Assembly (NCBI GenBank): GCA_947481635.1
Contig: CANKHJ010000002.1
Span: 1-64,000, forward strand
DNA length: 64,000 nucleotides
Source: Bradyrhizobiaceae bacterium
GTDB taxonomy: Bacteria > Pseudomonadota > Alphaproteobacteria > Rhizobiales > Xanthobacteraceae
Direction of reading: 5' to 3'
The notes under the pieces were generated by a model. That model did no database searches. It was not told where the DNA came from and was given only the letters and a program-made list of their open reading frames with translations. Every line of letters begins with the position of its first letter. The stretch's first letter is position 1. The translations under genes were made by a program, and so were the position numbers. Positions 28,915-37,678 of the stretch are shown here, one piece after another.

Positions 28915-30405
28915 TTAATTGCGGACTGTGAGCACATGCGAGCCTCCCGTGATTGCAGCCTTGGGCATGTCGAGAACATGGCCGACGAAGGGACGATCGG
29001 CGCCGAGTTGCAGGCGTGCCGTCGCCGGCGTGACTTCGGCCTTGCCCAGCAGGAAGAGATCCGCGTCGTTGGCCGGCAGTGTCGAGTCGAGCGGCGTCTT
29101 GATCGGGTCACCGGGGCGCGTCGGACGCACCAGCCGTGGCGTGACGATGATGGCGAGATCGGTCTCGCGCTTCTGATACGAGGCGCTGCGGAACAGCGCG
29201 CCGAGCACCGGCACATCACCGAGCCACGGCAATTGCTCCGTGGTCGTGGTGCCGATGTCCTGCAACAGGCCACCGATGACGAAGCCTTGGCCGTCACGCA
29301 GCTCGACCGTGGTGCTGGCGCGGCGCACGATCAGGGCGGGCACCGCAATGCCGTTGCCGATCGCGACCTGTCGGCTCGGATCGAACTGGCTGACTTCCGG
29401 TTCGATCTTGATGTTGATCAGCCCGTCGCGCAGCACCGTTGGCGTGAACGACAGGCCGACGCCGTAACGCTTATATTCGATGGCGATCTGGCCCTGCGTA
29501 CCGGCGACCGGGATCGGATATTCACCGCCCGCGAGGAAGCTCGCGGTATCGCCGGACAATGCCACGAGGTTCGGCTCGGCCAGGCTGCGCGCCATGCCGC
29601 GCTCTTCCAGCGCATTGACGATCACGTCGGTGGTGGCGCCGGCCGCAACCATGCGGCCGAGCAGCACGCCAAAGGGCGGCGCCAGCGTGCCGAGCACACC
29701 GGCCGCGGGCACGATCGCATTTCCGCTGGCGACCGGGAGCTGGTTGGCGGCAATGCGGTCGCCGACATTCGCGGTCACGTTGTTGGTCGACATATTCCAC
29801 TGCACGCCGAGCGCGCGGCCGGCGTTGCGCGACACCTCGATGAAGCGGACCTCCATCATCACCTGCTGCGGCGCCGAGACCAGCACCGAGTTGATGACGT
29901 CGGGCGCGAATTGGCGCGCCAGCGTGACCGCCCGGTCGAGAGTGACCGCGTCGGGCGAAGTGCCCGAGAGCAGCACACGGCCGTTGACCGACGAGACCTT
30001 GATGCCGGCATGCGCGATGCGCGCGATTTCGCTGGAGAGGCGCGACACGTCGTAGGTCACGTCGACGTCGAAAATGCCGACGAGCTTCTTGCCTTCGCCG
30101 TAGATGGTGACGCGCGTGGTGCCGACCTTTTTGCCCAGGATCGACAGCGAGCGATCGGTGAGCGGGTTGACATCCGCGACCTCGGGGTCGCCGACTGTGA
30201 TGTCGACAAAGGCGGTATCGGTTCGGACATCCTCGGTCTTGCCAACCGCCACGTTGAGCAGCACGGTGCGCTTGGCATTGCTCACCTGCAGCAGCCGCTG
30301 CGCCTGCGCATCGGCCGCGAGACCAGGCAGCAGCATCGATGCCGCAACCAGGCACGCAGCCACGAACCTGGCTGACAGCCCGCGATAATCCTTTGAATCA
30401 CTCAC
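28915..30405 (-). CDS. cpaC: Tad pilus outer-membrane secretin CpaC (RcpA)
   Basis: A 496-aa secretin forming the outer-membrane channel of the Flp pilus. It has a signal peptide (to about residue 35), an N-terminal pilus-assembly domain (RLLQVSNAKRTVLLNVAVGKTEDV), a BON-like domain (SSEIARIAHAGIKVSSVNGRVLLSGT) and the secretin core ending LPWLGDVPVLGALFRSASYQKRETDLAIIVTPRLV. The start is probably GTG at 30403-30405, because GGGGAG lies six bases before it; an in-frame ATG at 30421-30423 contains no site of its own upstream. Confidence 0.94.
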   Translation of the reverse strand: MSDSKDYRGLSARFVAACLVAASMLLPGLAADAQAQRLLQVSNAKRTVLLNVAVGKTEDVRTDTAFVDITVGDPEVADVNPLTDRSLSILGKKVGTTRVTIYGEGKKLVGIFDVDVTYDVSRLSSEIARIAHAGIKVSSVNGRVLLSGTSPDAVTLDRAVTLARQFAPDVINSVLVSAPQQVMMEVRFIEVSRNAGRALGVQWNMSTNNVTANVGDRIAANQLPVASGNAIVPAAGVLGTLAPPFGVLLGRMVAAGATTDVIVNALEERGMARSLAEPNLVALSGDTASFLAGGEYPIPVAGTQGQIAIEYKRYGVGLSFTPTVLRDGLINIKIEPEVSQFDPSRQVAIGNGIAVPALIVRRASTTVELRDGQGFVIGGLLQDIGTTTTEQLPWLGDVPVLGALFRSASYQKRETDLAIIVTPRLVRPTRPGDPIKTPLDSTLPANDADLFLLGKAEVTPATARLQLGADRPFVGHVLDMPKAAITGGSHVLTVRN

Positions 30406-30464
30406 TACACACTCCCCACCCATTGGACGCCCATTTCCCCAAACGACGTCCGTGATCTGCTTGA

Positions 30465-31334
30465 CTACTGAACCGATCGCCCCTGTCCCGAGGTTGCCAT
30501 CGCGTCCTTGCCTGCGCCTTCAACCGGCACGCTGTAGTCTTCTTTTTTCGCAGCGCGTGTCACACCGATGGTCGTGAACTTCGAATCCTGGGCGATCGGT
30601 GCGGCGCCCTGGAACAAATCGGTCGTCGTGATGCGGCGCGTCGTATCCGCATTAGCCTCGCCGGCCTTGCGCAGGATCAGCGACAGCGATCCGATCGTGG
30701 CGGCAAGCGCCAGCTTCTGCGCGTCGGCGGTTTCGACTTCGAATGTCGCGGAGCGGCCGACCATCGGCTTTTCCGACTTCTCGTCGGCGGTCTGGTCGAT
30801 CGCCAGCACGCGGACGTTCTGCAACAAGACATCGGTCGAGCCGACGCCCTTTTCGCCCTGGCGCGTCAGCGCGACATCGACGCGATCGCCCGGCAATACG
30901 AAGCCGGCGACGCCTTCGACGTCGTTGACGCGCACGGTGACGGCTTTCATACCGTCGCGCAGCAAGGCCGAGAGCGTGGCACGCTGGCCGGGGCCGGTGA
31001 TCTTGACCGGAAGGATCGGCTCGTTCTGCTCGATCGCGCCGAGCACGACGCGCTTCTCACCCGAGATGAGGTCGGAAATCTTACGGAACGCGCCGGGCGG
31101 CACCGCGTCTTCGGGCCACGCCACTTCGCGCAGCGACGTTGCCGAGAGCTCGCTGCCGAACCTCAAGGCGCGGCTCGCGACGACGACAGTTTGAGTTGCG
31201 AGCGGCTTCGCCTTGGTCTCGAGGCTGCGCATGCGCTCCTCGGCCTGCTGGTTCAGCCAGGACTGCGCCACGAACACCGCGAGCAAGCCGAACAAGACGG
31301 CAAACCCGATCATGACAATGGTGCTGGTACGCAC
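30465..31334 (-). CDS. cpaB: Flp pilus assembly protein CpaB (RcpC)
   Basis: A 289-aa periplasmic protein with one N-terminal membrane anchor (IVMIGFAVLFGLLAVFVAQSWL). It has an SAF domain (TQTVVVASRALRFGSELSATSLREVAWPEDAVP) and a RcpC-type domain (MKAVTVRVNDVEGVAGFVLPGDRVDVALT). It is the first gene of the operon. The start is GTG at 31332-31334, with GAGAGG upstream. CpaB binds peptidoglycan and links secretin and platform in relatives. Confidence 0.94.
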   Translation of the reverse strand: MRTSTIVMIGFAVLFGLLAVFVAQSWLNQQAEERMRSLETKAKPLATQTVVVASRALRFGSELSATSLREVAWPEDAVPPGAFRKISDLISGEKRVVLGAIEQNEPILPVKITGPGQRATLSALLRDGMKAVTVRVNDVEGVAGFVLPGDRVDVALTRQGEKGVGSTDVLLQNVRVLAIDQTADEKSEKPMVGRSATFEVETADAQKLALAATIGSLSLILRKAGEANADTTRRITTTDLFQGAAPIAQDSKFTTIGVTRAAKKEDYSVPVEGAGKDAMATSGQGRSVQ

Positions 31335-31437
31335 GTGAACATCCTCTCGGAAACGGTTTCGAAGCGACGACCTTCGAACGGCTCTTCGTTTCTTGATCGG
31401 ATATAAGCAGGCGGGCGGTATGGAATTGGTTTAGCGA

Positions 31438-31483
31438 AATCGATACCGTGCGCTATGCTGAAGAATGCTTGAATCGATATCGT
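31438..31483. repeat. 12-bp direct repeat upstream of the tad operon
   Basis: AATCGATACCGT (31438-31449) and AATCGATATCGT (31472-31483) match at 11 of 12 positions and start 34 bp apart, about 105-150 bp upstream of the cpaB start. This region is A/T-richer than its surroundings. They may be paired regulator sites for the operon; the upstream MFS gene ends at 31535. Confidence 0.35.
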
Positions 31484-31534
31484 ATATGCGCGTTCACACT
31501 CGACGCGACGACTTGAAGTAACCTTTCTGAAAAA

Positions 31535-32791
31535 TCAATTTTGATGCGCTGGCATGGTGCGCGTTATGATGAAGGCCGCGACCAGAGTCGCTGCGCCCAG
31601 CAGCAAAAACAGCATCGACGTGGTTAATCCCGCGATCTGCAGCACTGCGACGACCAGCGCGCTGCCGGTCATGAACGCGGCATTAAGCACGTTCACCGCC
31701 GCCACCACCCGCGCGCGCCGGTCGGCGCCGGCCCAGGCCTGCACCGCCGCAAAAACCGGCACAATATAAAGACCGCCCGCGATCGCCAGTCCGGCGAGGT
31801 CGATCACAACGCGAATTCCGAGCGCCGAGGTCAAGACCGCGGCGACCCCGCCCGGCACCGGGGCTACCGTGACATGCAGGGTAGCCCAGCCCAGATCGAT
31901 CGCGAACAGGCCGAGTAGCATCGCGCCGAGCAGCGTCGTCCGCAGCACGATCCGGCCGGCCGCGATCCAGGCCGCGATGCCGGACCCGACGCCGATGGCA
32001 ACAGAAAACAGCGCGAGGCAGGCGGTGACGACATGTTCGTCACCGCCGAGGACGTTCTTCACCAATGGCGGCAGCAGCGACAAGGTGACCGCCCCGGCCA
32101 GCCAGAACCAGCTGGTCGTCAGCGCGCCCCACCACAGACGGCGGTCGCTGCGCAGGTGGCGGATCAGCGCCGCTGTCGACGCCGCGATGTTCCAGCGCAC
32201 CAGCAGGGCCGGCGCCCCCTGGCCGGTCGGCGGAATGAACAGACTCGTTAACCAACATGCCAGCGCGAAGACCAGCATCAGCAGGCTCAGCGACGTGGCG
32301 TCGCCGCTCGCAAAGGCCAGCCCACCGACGATGGTGCCGAGCAGGATCGCGATGAAGGTCGCGCCCTCGACCAGCGCGTTGGCCATCGGCAGTTCGGCGC
32401 GTTCGAGATGGTCCGGCAGGATGCCGTATTTGATCGGGCCGAACAGCGCGGCCACCACGCCGAACAGGAACAATGCGACGAACAGGACCGGAACCGAATG
32501 CAGCGCGAAGCCGGCCACCGCCACCAGGGCGGTGCCGATTTCCGCGAACTTCAGGCGTTTCGCGACCAACGCCTTGTCGTAACGGTCGGCGAGTTCGCCG
32601 CCGAGACCGGACAGAAAGAAGAATGGCGAGATGAACACGCCGGCCGCCAGGGTGATCAGCGCGTCCGCGCCGGCCATCCGGAACAGGATCAGAAACACCA
32701 GCGCGTTCTTGAGGAAGTTATCGCTGAATGCCGAGAAGAACTGGCACCAGAACAACGGCGCGAAGCGGCGTGAACTGAGCAGCGCGAACAC
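31535..32791 (-). CDS. MFS transporter, LplT-like
   Basis: A 418-aa twelve-helix facilitator. The beginning RRFAPLFWCQFFSAFSDNFLKNALVFLILF and the block FGPIKYGILPDHLERAELPMANALVEGATFIAILLG are characteristic of LplT-type lysophospholipid transporters, which are often fused to or beside an acyltransferase. Here no PlsC/Aas acyltransferase domain or gene is attached. GTG at 32789-32791 follows the upstream stop by six bases. Confidence 0.85.
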   Translation of the reverse strand: MFALLSSRRFAPLFWCQFFSAFSDNFLKNALVFLILFRMAGADALITLAAGVFISPFFFLSGLGGELADRYDKALVAKRLKFAEIGTALVAVAGFALHSVPVLFVALFLFGVVAALFGPIKYGILPDHLERAELPMANALVEGATFIAILLGTIVGGLAFASGDATSLSLLMLVFALACWLTSLFIPPTGQGAPALLVRWNIAASTAALIRHLRSDRRLWWGALTTSWFWLAGAVTLSLLPPLVKNVLGGDEHVVTACLALFSVAIGVGSGIAAWIAAGRIVLRTTLLGAMLLGLFAIDLGWATLHVTVAPVPGGVAAVLTSALGIRVVIDLAGLAIAGGLYIVPVFAAVQAWAGADRRARVVAAVNVLNAAFMTGSALVVAVLQIAGLTTSMLFLLLGAATLVAAFIITRTMPAHQN

Positions 32792-32797
32792 GCGGCC

Positions 32798-34051
32798 TCA
32801 GCTATTCGCGCCGAGACGCCATGCACCCGGATGCCGCGTCTCGGCGGCTGCGACGTCCGCAACCGAGACCGCGCCGAGATGCGAGAATTCGCCGCGCAAT
32901 TCGTCGAAGAACATGTCGACGACATAGCGCGCGCCCTCGCCGCCAAGCGCGGCGAGCCCATAGAGCAGCGGGCGGCCGACGAAGGCGCATTTCGCGCCGA
33001 GCGCGACCGCGCGCACCACATCAAGGCCGGAACGCACGCCGCTGTCGAACAGCACGGTCATGCGCGTGCCGACCGCCGCCGACACCGCCGGCAACAGGTC
33101 GATGGTCGCCGGCGCGCCGTCGAAGTTGCGGCCGCCATGGTTCGACACCACGACGCCATCGACGCCGAGCGAGGCGGCACGCTCCGCATCGCGCGGATGC
33201 ATGATGCCCTTGAGCACCAGCGGCTTCTTCCAGCGATCGCGCATGCGCGCGATCTCGTCCCAGCGATGGCTGCCGCCATTCTCATTCGCCATCACCTTGG
33301 CGATCGAATGCCGGTCCTTCGCGGTCGCATAGGGCGCGATGTTGTCGAGCTGCGGAATGCCCTTCTTCCACACTTCCATCAGCCAGGCCGGCGAAGTCGC
33401 GACCTGATAGATCTCGTTCGGGCCGGTACGGAACGGCGCGCGGATGCTGATGCCGTTGCGGATGTCGCGCGGCCGCTTCAGGCCGAGCGGCGTGTCCACC
33501 GTCATCACCAGCACATGAGCGCCTGCGCGATCGGCGCGGTTCACCAGATCGTCGGTTATGGCATGGTTGTTACGCGGGAACCGGTAGAGCTGGAACCAGA
33601 GCACGTCGGGCGCGATCTTGGCGATCTCCTCGACGGTCGCATTGGTCGGCGTCGCGATCACATAGGGAATGCGGCGGCGCTGTGCTTCGGCCGCGAGGTA
33701 GTGTTCGGCGCCCGGCCAGATCGCGCCGGGCGAGCCCATCGGCGCGATGCCGAAGGGCGCGGCATAGCGCCGGCCGAACAGCTCGATCTCATAGGAAATC
33801 TTGTCGACATTCACCGAATAGCGCGGCAGCAATTCGATCTTCTGCAGTGCGCTGATGTTGCGGTTGAAGCAGAATTCTTCGTTGGCATTGCCGTCGAGAT
33901 AGTCGAAGGCGAAGCGCGGGATGCGACGCTTGGCGCCGAGCCGGAGATCCGTCACGGTCGGATAGCGGCGACGGATTTTAGCGGCACGACGCAGTTCGGC
34001 GGCGCTCGGCTGAGCCTGGACCGGCGCGGCTGCGATGGTTTGATCGGCCAT
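32798..34051 (-). CDS. FMN-dependent alpha-hydroxy-acid oxidase/dehydrogenase
   Basis: A 417-aa (S)-2-hydroxyacid oxidase of the lactate dehydrogenase LldD/glycolate oxidase family. It oxidises a 2-hydroxy acid to the 2-oxo acid using FMN. Signatures: FDYLDGNANEEF at the N-terminus, APMGSPGAIWPGAE, WFQLYRFP, VMTVDTPLGLKRPRD, LVLKGIMHPRDAE, and the active-site stretch SNHGGRNFDGAPATID with catalytic His and Arg. ATG 34049-34051 follows GGAAGGGGTG. It lies 26 bp after a molybdenum hydroxylase gene, so the two may be cotranscribed. Confidence 0.93.
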   Translation of the reverse strand: MADQTIAAAPVQAQPSAAELRRAAKIRRRYPTVTDLRLGAKRRIPRFAFDYLDGNANEEFCFNRNISALQKIELLPRYSVNVDKISYEIELFGRRYAAPFGIAPMGSPGAIWPGAEHYLAAEAQRRRIPYVIATPTNATVEEIAKIAPDVLWFQLYRFPRNNHAITDDLVNRADRAGAHVLVMTVDTPLGLKRPRDIRNGISIRAPFRTGPNEIYQVATSPAWLMEVWKKGIPQLDNIAPYATAKDRHSIAKVMANENGGSHRWDEIARMRDRWKKPLVLKGIMHPRDAERAASLGVDGVVVSNHGGRNFDGAPATIDLLPAVSAAVGTRMTVLFDSGVRSGLDVVRAVALGAKCAFVGRPLLYGLAALGGEGARYVVDMFFDELRGEFSHLGAVSVADVAAAETRHPGAWRLGANS

Positions 34052-34077
34052 AGTCACCCCTTCCTTCGCCTCGGTAC

Positions 34078-36411
34078 TTACGCGAGCGGCTTCGGCGCGT
34101 CCTTGATCGCCTTCCACAGCCGCGTCGGCGACGCCGGCATGTCGAAGGTGTCGATTCCGAGGGGCCGCAACGCGTCGCAGATCGCGTTCATGATCACCGG
34201 CAATCCGCCGACCGCGCCGGCTTCGCCCGCGCCCTTGATGCCCAGCGGATTATTCTTGCACATCACTTCGTTGCTCTTGATGTGGAAGTCCGGAAGATTG
34301 TGCGCGCGCGCGATGCCGTAATCCATGAATGAGCCACTCATGTTCTGGCCGCTATCCACGTCATAGGCGACGTCTTCCCACAACACCTGCCCAATGCCCT
34401 GGACGATGCCGCCGTGAAGCTGCCCCTTCACGATCATCGGATTCACCATGCGGCCAACGTCGTCCATCACCCAGTAGCCGACGATCTCGACCTGTCCGGT
34501 CTCTGGCTCGATCTCTATCTCGCAAACGTGGCAGCCATTCGGGAAGGTGATGCCCGGCGCGACTGCATGGACGCGCTCGATCAGCCCATGCTCGGCCGAC
34601 GAGCCGGCGCGCGGGATCACGAAGGAAGATTTTGCGACGGTCGCGATATCGACCGACTTGTCGGTGCCGGCGACGGTGAATTTTCCGTCCTTGAATTCAA
34701 TATCGGCTTCCGCCGCCTCGAGCATGTTGCTGGCGAGCTTCTTGCCGCGCGCGATGATCTTCTTCGAGGCCTCGTAGACCGCGACGCCGCCGACCGCCAT
34801 GGAACGCGAGCCGAAGGTGCCGCGGCCGAACGACACCGCGTCGGTGTCGCCATAGCGCAGCTTCACGGACTCGGGCGCGACGCCGAGCAATTCGACCGCG
34901 AGTTGGCGGAACGTGGTCTCGTGGCCTTGCCCGTGATTCTGCAGGCCGAGCACCAACGTCACCGCGCCGCCGGCGTCGAAACGGATCTCCGCCATTTCAT
35001 CGGGGATGCCGCCGGCCTGCTCGATGACATGCGCAATGCCGATGCCGCGGACCTTGCCGCGCGCGCGGGCTTCCACACGACGTGCTTCGAAATGTTTCCA
35101 GTCGGCCATTTTCAGGACCGCGTCCTGGTTCTTCTCGAACTCGCCGCTGTCATAGGTGAAAACGAACCCGGTATTGTAGGGCATCTTCTCGGCGGGGATG
35201 AGATTGCGCCGGCGCAGTTCCGCCGGATCGATCTTCATCCCGGCGGCCGCGATATCGATGATGCGCTCGACGATATAGGCCGCTTCCGGCCGCCCCGCGC
35301 CGCGATACGCGCAGGTCGGCGTGGTGTTGGTGAACACGCCGGTCACCTGGGCGAAGATCGCCGGCGTCGCGTAGACGCCCGAGAGCTGGCCGATATGGCC
35401 GACGCCGCATTGGATGCCGGTCGCGGCGAGATAGGCGCCAAGGTTGTGCATGTTGCGCACGCGCAGCGCCAGGAACTTGCCTTCGGCATCGAGCGCCAGT
35501 TCGACATGGCAGACATTGTCGCGCGCCTGATGATCGGACACGAAGGATTCGCTGCGGTCGCCAATCCATTTGACCGGCCGGCCGGTCTTGCGCGAAGCCC
35601 AGGCGACCAACCCGTATTCCGGATGCGGCGAGCCCTTCAAACCGAAGCCGCCGCCGACGTCGTAGGACACCACGCGGAAGCCATTCTCGGGCTCCTTGAA
35701 CATGGTGCCGGCGATCTGCGTGCGCATGTTGTGCGTCGACTGGAAGCTGCCGTAGATCGTGGTGCGTTCGTCGCGCGCGTCCCAGACGCCGATCGCGCCG
35801 CGCGGCTCCATTGTCACCTGTGCGACGCGGTTGATGGTGAGGTCGAGCTTGGCGACATGCGCGGCGCGGGCGAAAGCCTGCTCCACCACCGCCTTGTTGC
35901 CGAATTCCGAGACGTAACAGATGTTGTCGGGCTGCTGGTCATAGACCCTCGCGACGCCGGGGTTTGCCGCATCGGCGGTCCGGGTGATCGAAGGCAACGG
36001 CTCGTAGTCGATCTCGATCAGTTCCGCGGCGTCCTTGGCCTGGTGCATCGTGTCAGCCACCACCACGGCGACGATGTCGCCGACGTGGCGCGCATGACCG
36101 TTTGCGATCAGCCAATACGGAGGCTCGAAGCTCGGCGTGCCATCCGCCCGTGCGCGGCGCTGGCCGGACTGGATCGAGCCGATCCTGTCCTGCTCGACGT
36201 CGGCATAGGTGAGCACAATGAGCACGCCGGGCGCGGCCTTGGCTTTGGTCGTGTCCAACTTGCGGATACGGGCATTGGCATGCGGCGAGCGCAGCGCATA
36301 GAGCCGCGCCATGTCGGGAAAATCGAGATCGTCGGTGAAGCGCCCCATGCCGCGCAACAGCCGCCAGTCCTCGGTACGCGGCAGCGACTGGCCAACCCCG
36401 AACTCACGCAT
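34078..36411 (-). CDS. Molybdenum hydroxylase large subunit (xanthine dehydrogenase family)
   Basis: A 777-aa molybdopterin-binding subunit. Domains in order: the aldehyde oxidase/xanthine dehydrogenase a/b hammerhead (about 15-135) and the Mo-binding part, with [10 protein letters not shown] (251-260), [11 protein letters not shown] (368-378, form II rather than the AYRCSFR of CO dehydrogenase), a GQGHET motif, and the C-terminal GAGEAGAVGG that carries the presumed catalytic Glu. It would hydroxylate an aldehyde, purine or N-heteroaromatic substrate. No FAD or Fe-S subunit gene is adjacent, although the protein needs both. The start is ATG at 36409-36411. Confidence 0.93.
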   Translation of the reverse strand: MREFGVGQSLPRTEDWRLLRGMGRFTDDLDFPDMARLYALRSPHANARIRKLDTTKAKAAPGVLIVLTYADVEQDRIGSIQSGQRRARADGTPSFEPPYWLIANGHARHVGDIVAVVVADTMHQAKDAAELIEIDYEPLPSITRTADAANPGVARVYDQQPDNICYVSEFGNKAVVEQAFARAAHVAKLDLTINRVAQVTMEPRGAIGVWDARDERTTIYGSFQSTHNMRTQIAGTMFKEPENGFRVVSYDVGGGFGLKGSPHPEYGLVAWASRKTGRPVKWIGDRSESFVSDHQARDNVCHVELALDAEGKFLALRVRNMHNLGAYLAATGIQCGVGHIGQLSGVYATPAIFAQVTGVFTNTTPTCAYRGAGRPEAAYIVERIIDIAAAGMKIDPAELRRRNLIPAEKMPYNTGFVFTYDSGEFEKNQDAVLKMADWKHFEARRVEARARGKVRGIGIAHVIEQAGGIPDEMAEIRFDAGGAVTLVLGLQNHGQGHETTFRQLAVELLGVAPESVKLRYGDTDAVSFGRGTFGSRSMAVGGVAVYEASKKIIARGKKLASNMLEAAEADIEFKDGKFTVAGTDKSVDIATVAKSSFVIPRAGSSAEHGLIERVHAVAPGITFPNGCHVCEIEIEPETGQVEIVGYWVMDDVGRMVNPMIVKGQLHGGIVQGIGQVLWEDVAYDVDSGQNMSGSFMDYGIARAHNLPDFHIKSNEVMCKNNPLGIKGAGEAGAVGGLPVIMNAICDALRPLGIDTFDMPASPTRLWKAIKDAPKPLA

Positions 36412-36509
36412 ACGTCTCTCTCCCTTTGCGGCGCCATGTTTAGCAAATGTTGCGGCAAAGGAAACCGGCCTACTCCGTTACTAAGGGTGTGAGGACGGCC
36501 CGCCCTTCA

Positions 36510-36639
36510 ATCCGTCACCCTGAGGCGCTCGGCACCTTCGCCGAGCCCCGAAGGGCCACGGTCCGACTGGGGCCGCAGCGTGCCCGCTCATCCTTCGAGG
36601 CTTCGCCGCAACCGCGGCTCGCACCTCAGGACGACGGAT
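36510..36639 (+). repeat. MITE-like palindromic repeat, copy 1
   Basis: A 130-bp element bounded by ATCCGTCACCCTGAGG and CCTCAGGACGACGGAT inverted ends, with internal CTCGGCACCTTCGCCGAG and CATCCTTCGAGGCTTCG arms. A second copy lies inverted at 58963-59105. The right end touches the stop codon of the DUF2304 gene. No open frame was found inside. Confidence 0.8.
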
Positions 36640-36983
36640 CAGGAAGGGCGCCCGCCAGCTTCATCGCCGGGTTTCGCATTTGCGATTGCGACCGCCCGGG
36701 CCAGCTTGGTGATGGTCTCCATCTGGGCGCGCAGCTTGAGATGCAGGTTGAGCAACAGGATCAGGCTGATGCCCACCCAGGTGTAAAGAATGAGATCGAC
36801 GCCGCGGCCAATGCCGATCCAGGCGGCCAGGGCGGTCGCGTGCGTCGGGAACCAAACGAAATACAGCCCGGCGAACGCCGCCAGCATGGCGAGCAGCCCG
36901 ACCGCCGGGGATAGCCGGTAGGCAGTCCAGGCATAGAGCAGGACGCCGGCGAGCAGAATGGAGAGCAGCGCTTGCGCGATCAT
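36639..36983 (-). CDS. DUF2304 membrane protein
   Basis: A 114-aa protein with three hydrophobic segments (about 2-20, 28-46, 62-82) and a soluble basic tail, matching DUF2304 in size and order (YRLSPAVGLLAMLAAFAGLYFVWFP). It overlaps the GT2 stop by 4 bp (ATGA). DUF2304 genes usually follow polyprenyl-phosphate glycosyltransferases. As this GT2 lacks its own membrane helices, the protein may serve as its anchor; that is inference. Confidence 0.85.
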   Translation of the reverse strand: MIAQALLSILLAGVLLYAWTAYRLSPAVGLLAMLAAFAGLYFVWFPTHATALAAWIGIGRGVDLILYTWVGISLILLLNLHLKLRAQMETITKLARAVAIANAKPGDEAGGRPS

Positions 36984-37678
36984 CGGTGCAGCCGCCTGGC
37001 GAACAGATCGAGCATGATGCCGAAGCTGTCGCTCAGCTTCTGGCCCTTGGCGAGCGAGTAATCCGAATATTCGATCGTGACCGGCGCCTCGACATAGCGC
37101 AATCCGCTGGCTGCGATCTGGTGCAGGATTTCCGAGGCATGCGCCATCCGGTTCTGACGCATCTGGATTGCCTGCGCGCCGCGGCGCGTCATCGCGCGCA
37201 GGCCGTTATGCGAATCCGAGACCTGAAGGCCGGTCGTGATGCGCGTGAACAACGTCGCGGCCTGAAGCAACAGGCGGCGGCTCGCCGGCATGTTGACCGC
37301 GGTCGCGCCGCGAAACCGGCTGCCGAGCGCGAAGTCGGCATTGTTGGCGGCGAGCGCGTCGAGCAGGCGCGGAATATCGGCGACGCGGTGCTGGCCATCG
37401 GCGTCGAAGGTCACGATCGCGGCGGCGCCGCGCAGTAGCGCATATTCGATTCCGGTTTGCAGGCCGGCGCCTTGACCCAGATTGATCGGATGCTGCACGA
37501 CCGCCGCACCGGCTTCGGCCGCGCGCGCCGGCGTACCGTCCTTCGAGCCGTCATCGACCACGACCACCGGATAGCCCGCGGCGCGCAAGCCGCCGACCAC
37601 GCTGGCGATCACCGAGGCCTCGTTATAGGCGGCCATCACCACCCAGACATTCGCAGGTGTTTGTTCGGACATCTGCAT
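36980..37678 (-). CDS. Family 2 glycosyltransferase, DPMS/GtrB-like
   Basis: A 232-aa GT-A fold transferase, likely using a nucleotide sugar and a polyprenyl phosphate. It has VMAAYNEASVIASVV, VVVDDGSKDGT and the metal-binding DADGQH, followed by ALGSRFRG and the HNGLRAMTRRGAQ block as in dolichol-phosphate mannosyltransferases. Unlike GtrB it ends without C-terminal membrane helices. ATG 37676-37678 shares one base with the stop of the preceding transporter gene (TGATG), while its own stop overlaps the DUF2304 start. Confidence 0.9.
   Translation of the reverse strand: MQMSEQTPANVWVVMAAYNEASVIASVVGGLRAAGYPVVVVDDGSKDGTPARAAEAGAAVVQHPINLGQGAGLQTGIEYALLRGAAAIVTFDADGQHRVADIPRLLDALAANNADFALGSRFRGATAVNMPASRRLLLQAATLFTRITTGLQVSDSHNGLRAMTRRGAQAIQMRQNRMAHASEILHQIAASGLRYVEAPVTIEYSDYSLAKGQKLSDSFGIMLDLFARRLHR

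Noticed and set aside
28855-30375. Plus-strand frame of 506 codons
   Set aside because: It lies opposite the secretin gene cpaC, whose domain order is complete, and is a shadow frame.
32831-34321. Plus-strand frame of 496 codons
   Set aside because: It is antisense to the FMN hydroxy-acid oxidase, with composition typical of shadow frames and no ribosome-binding site.
34414-36492. Open frame of 692 codons on the plus strand
   Set aside because: It is fully antisense to the molybdenum hydroxylase gene, whose motifs are unambiguous. The antisense product is His/Asp/Arg-rich with no family features, as expected from high-GC complement.
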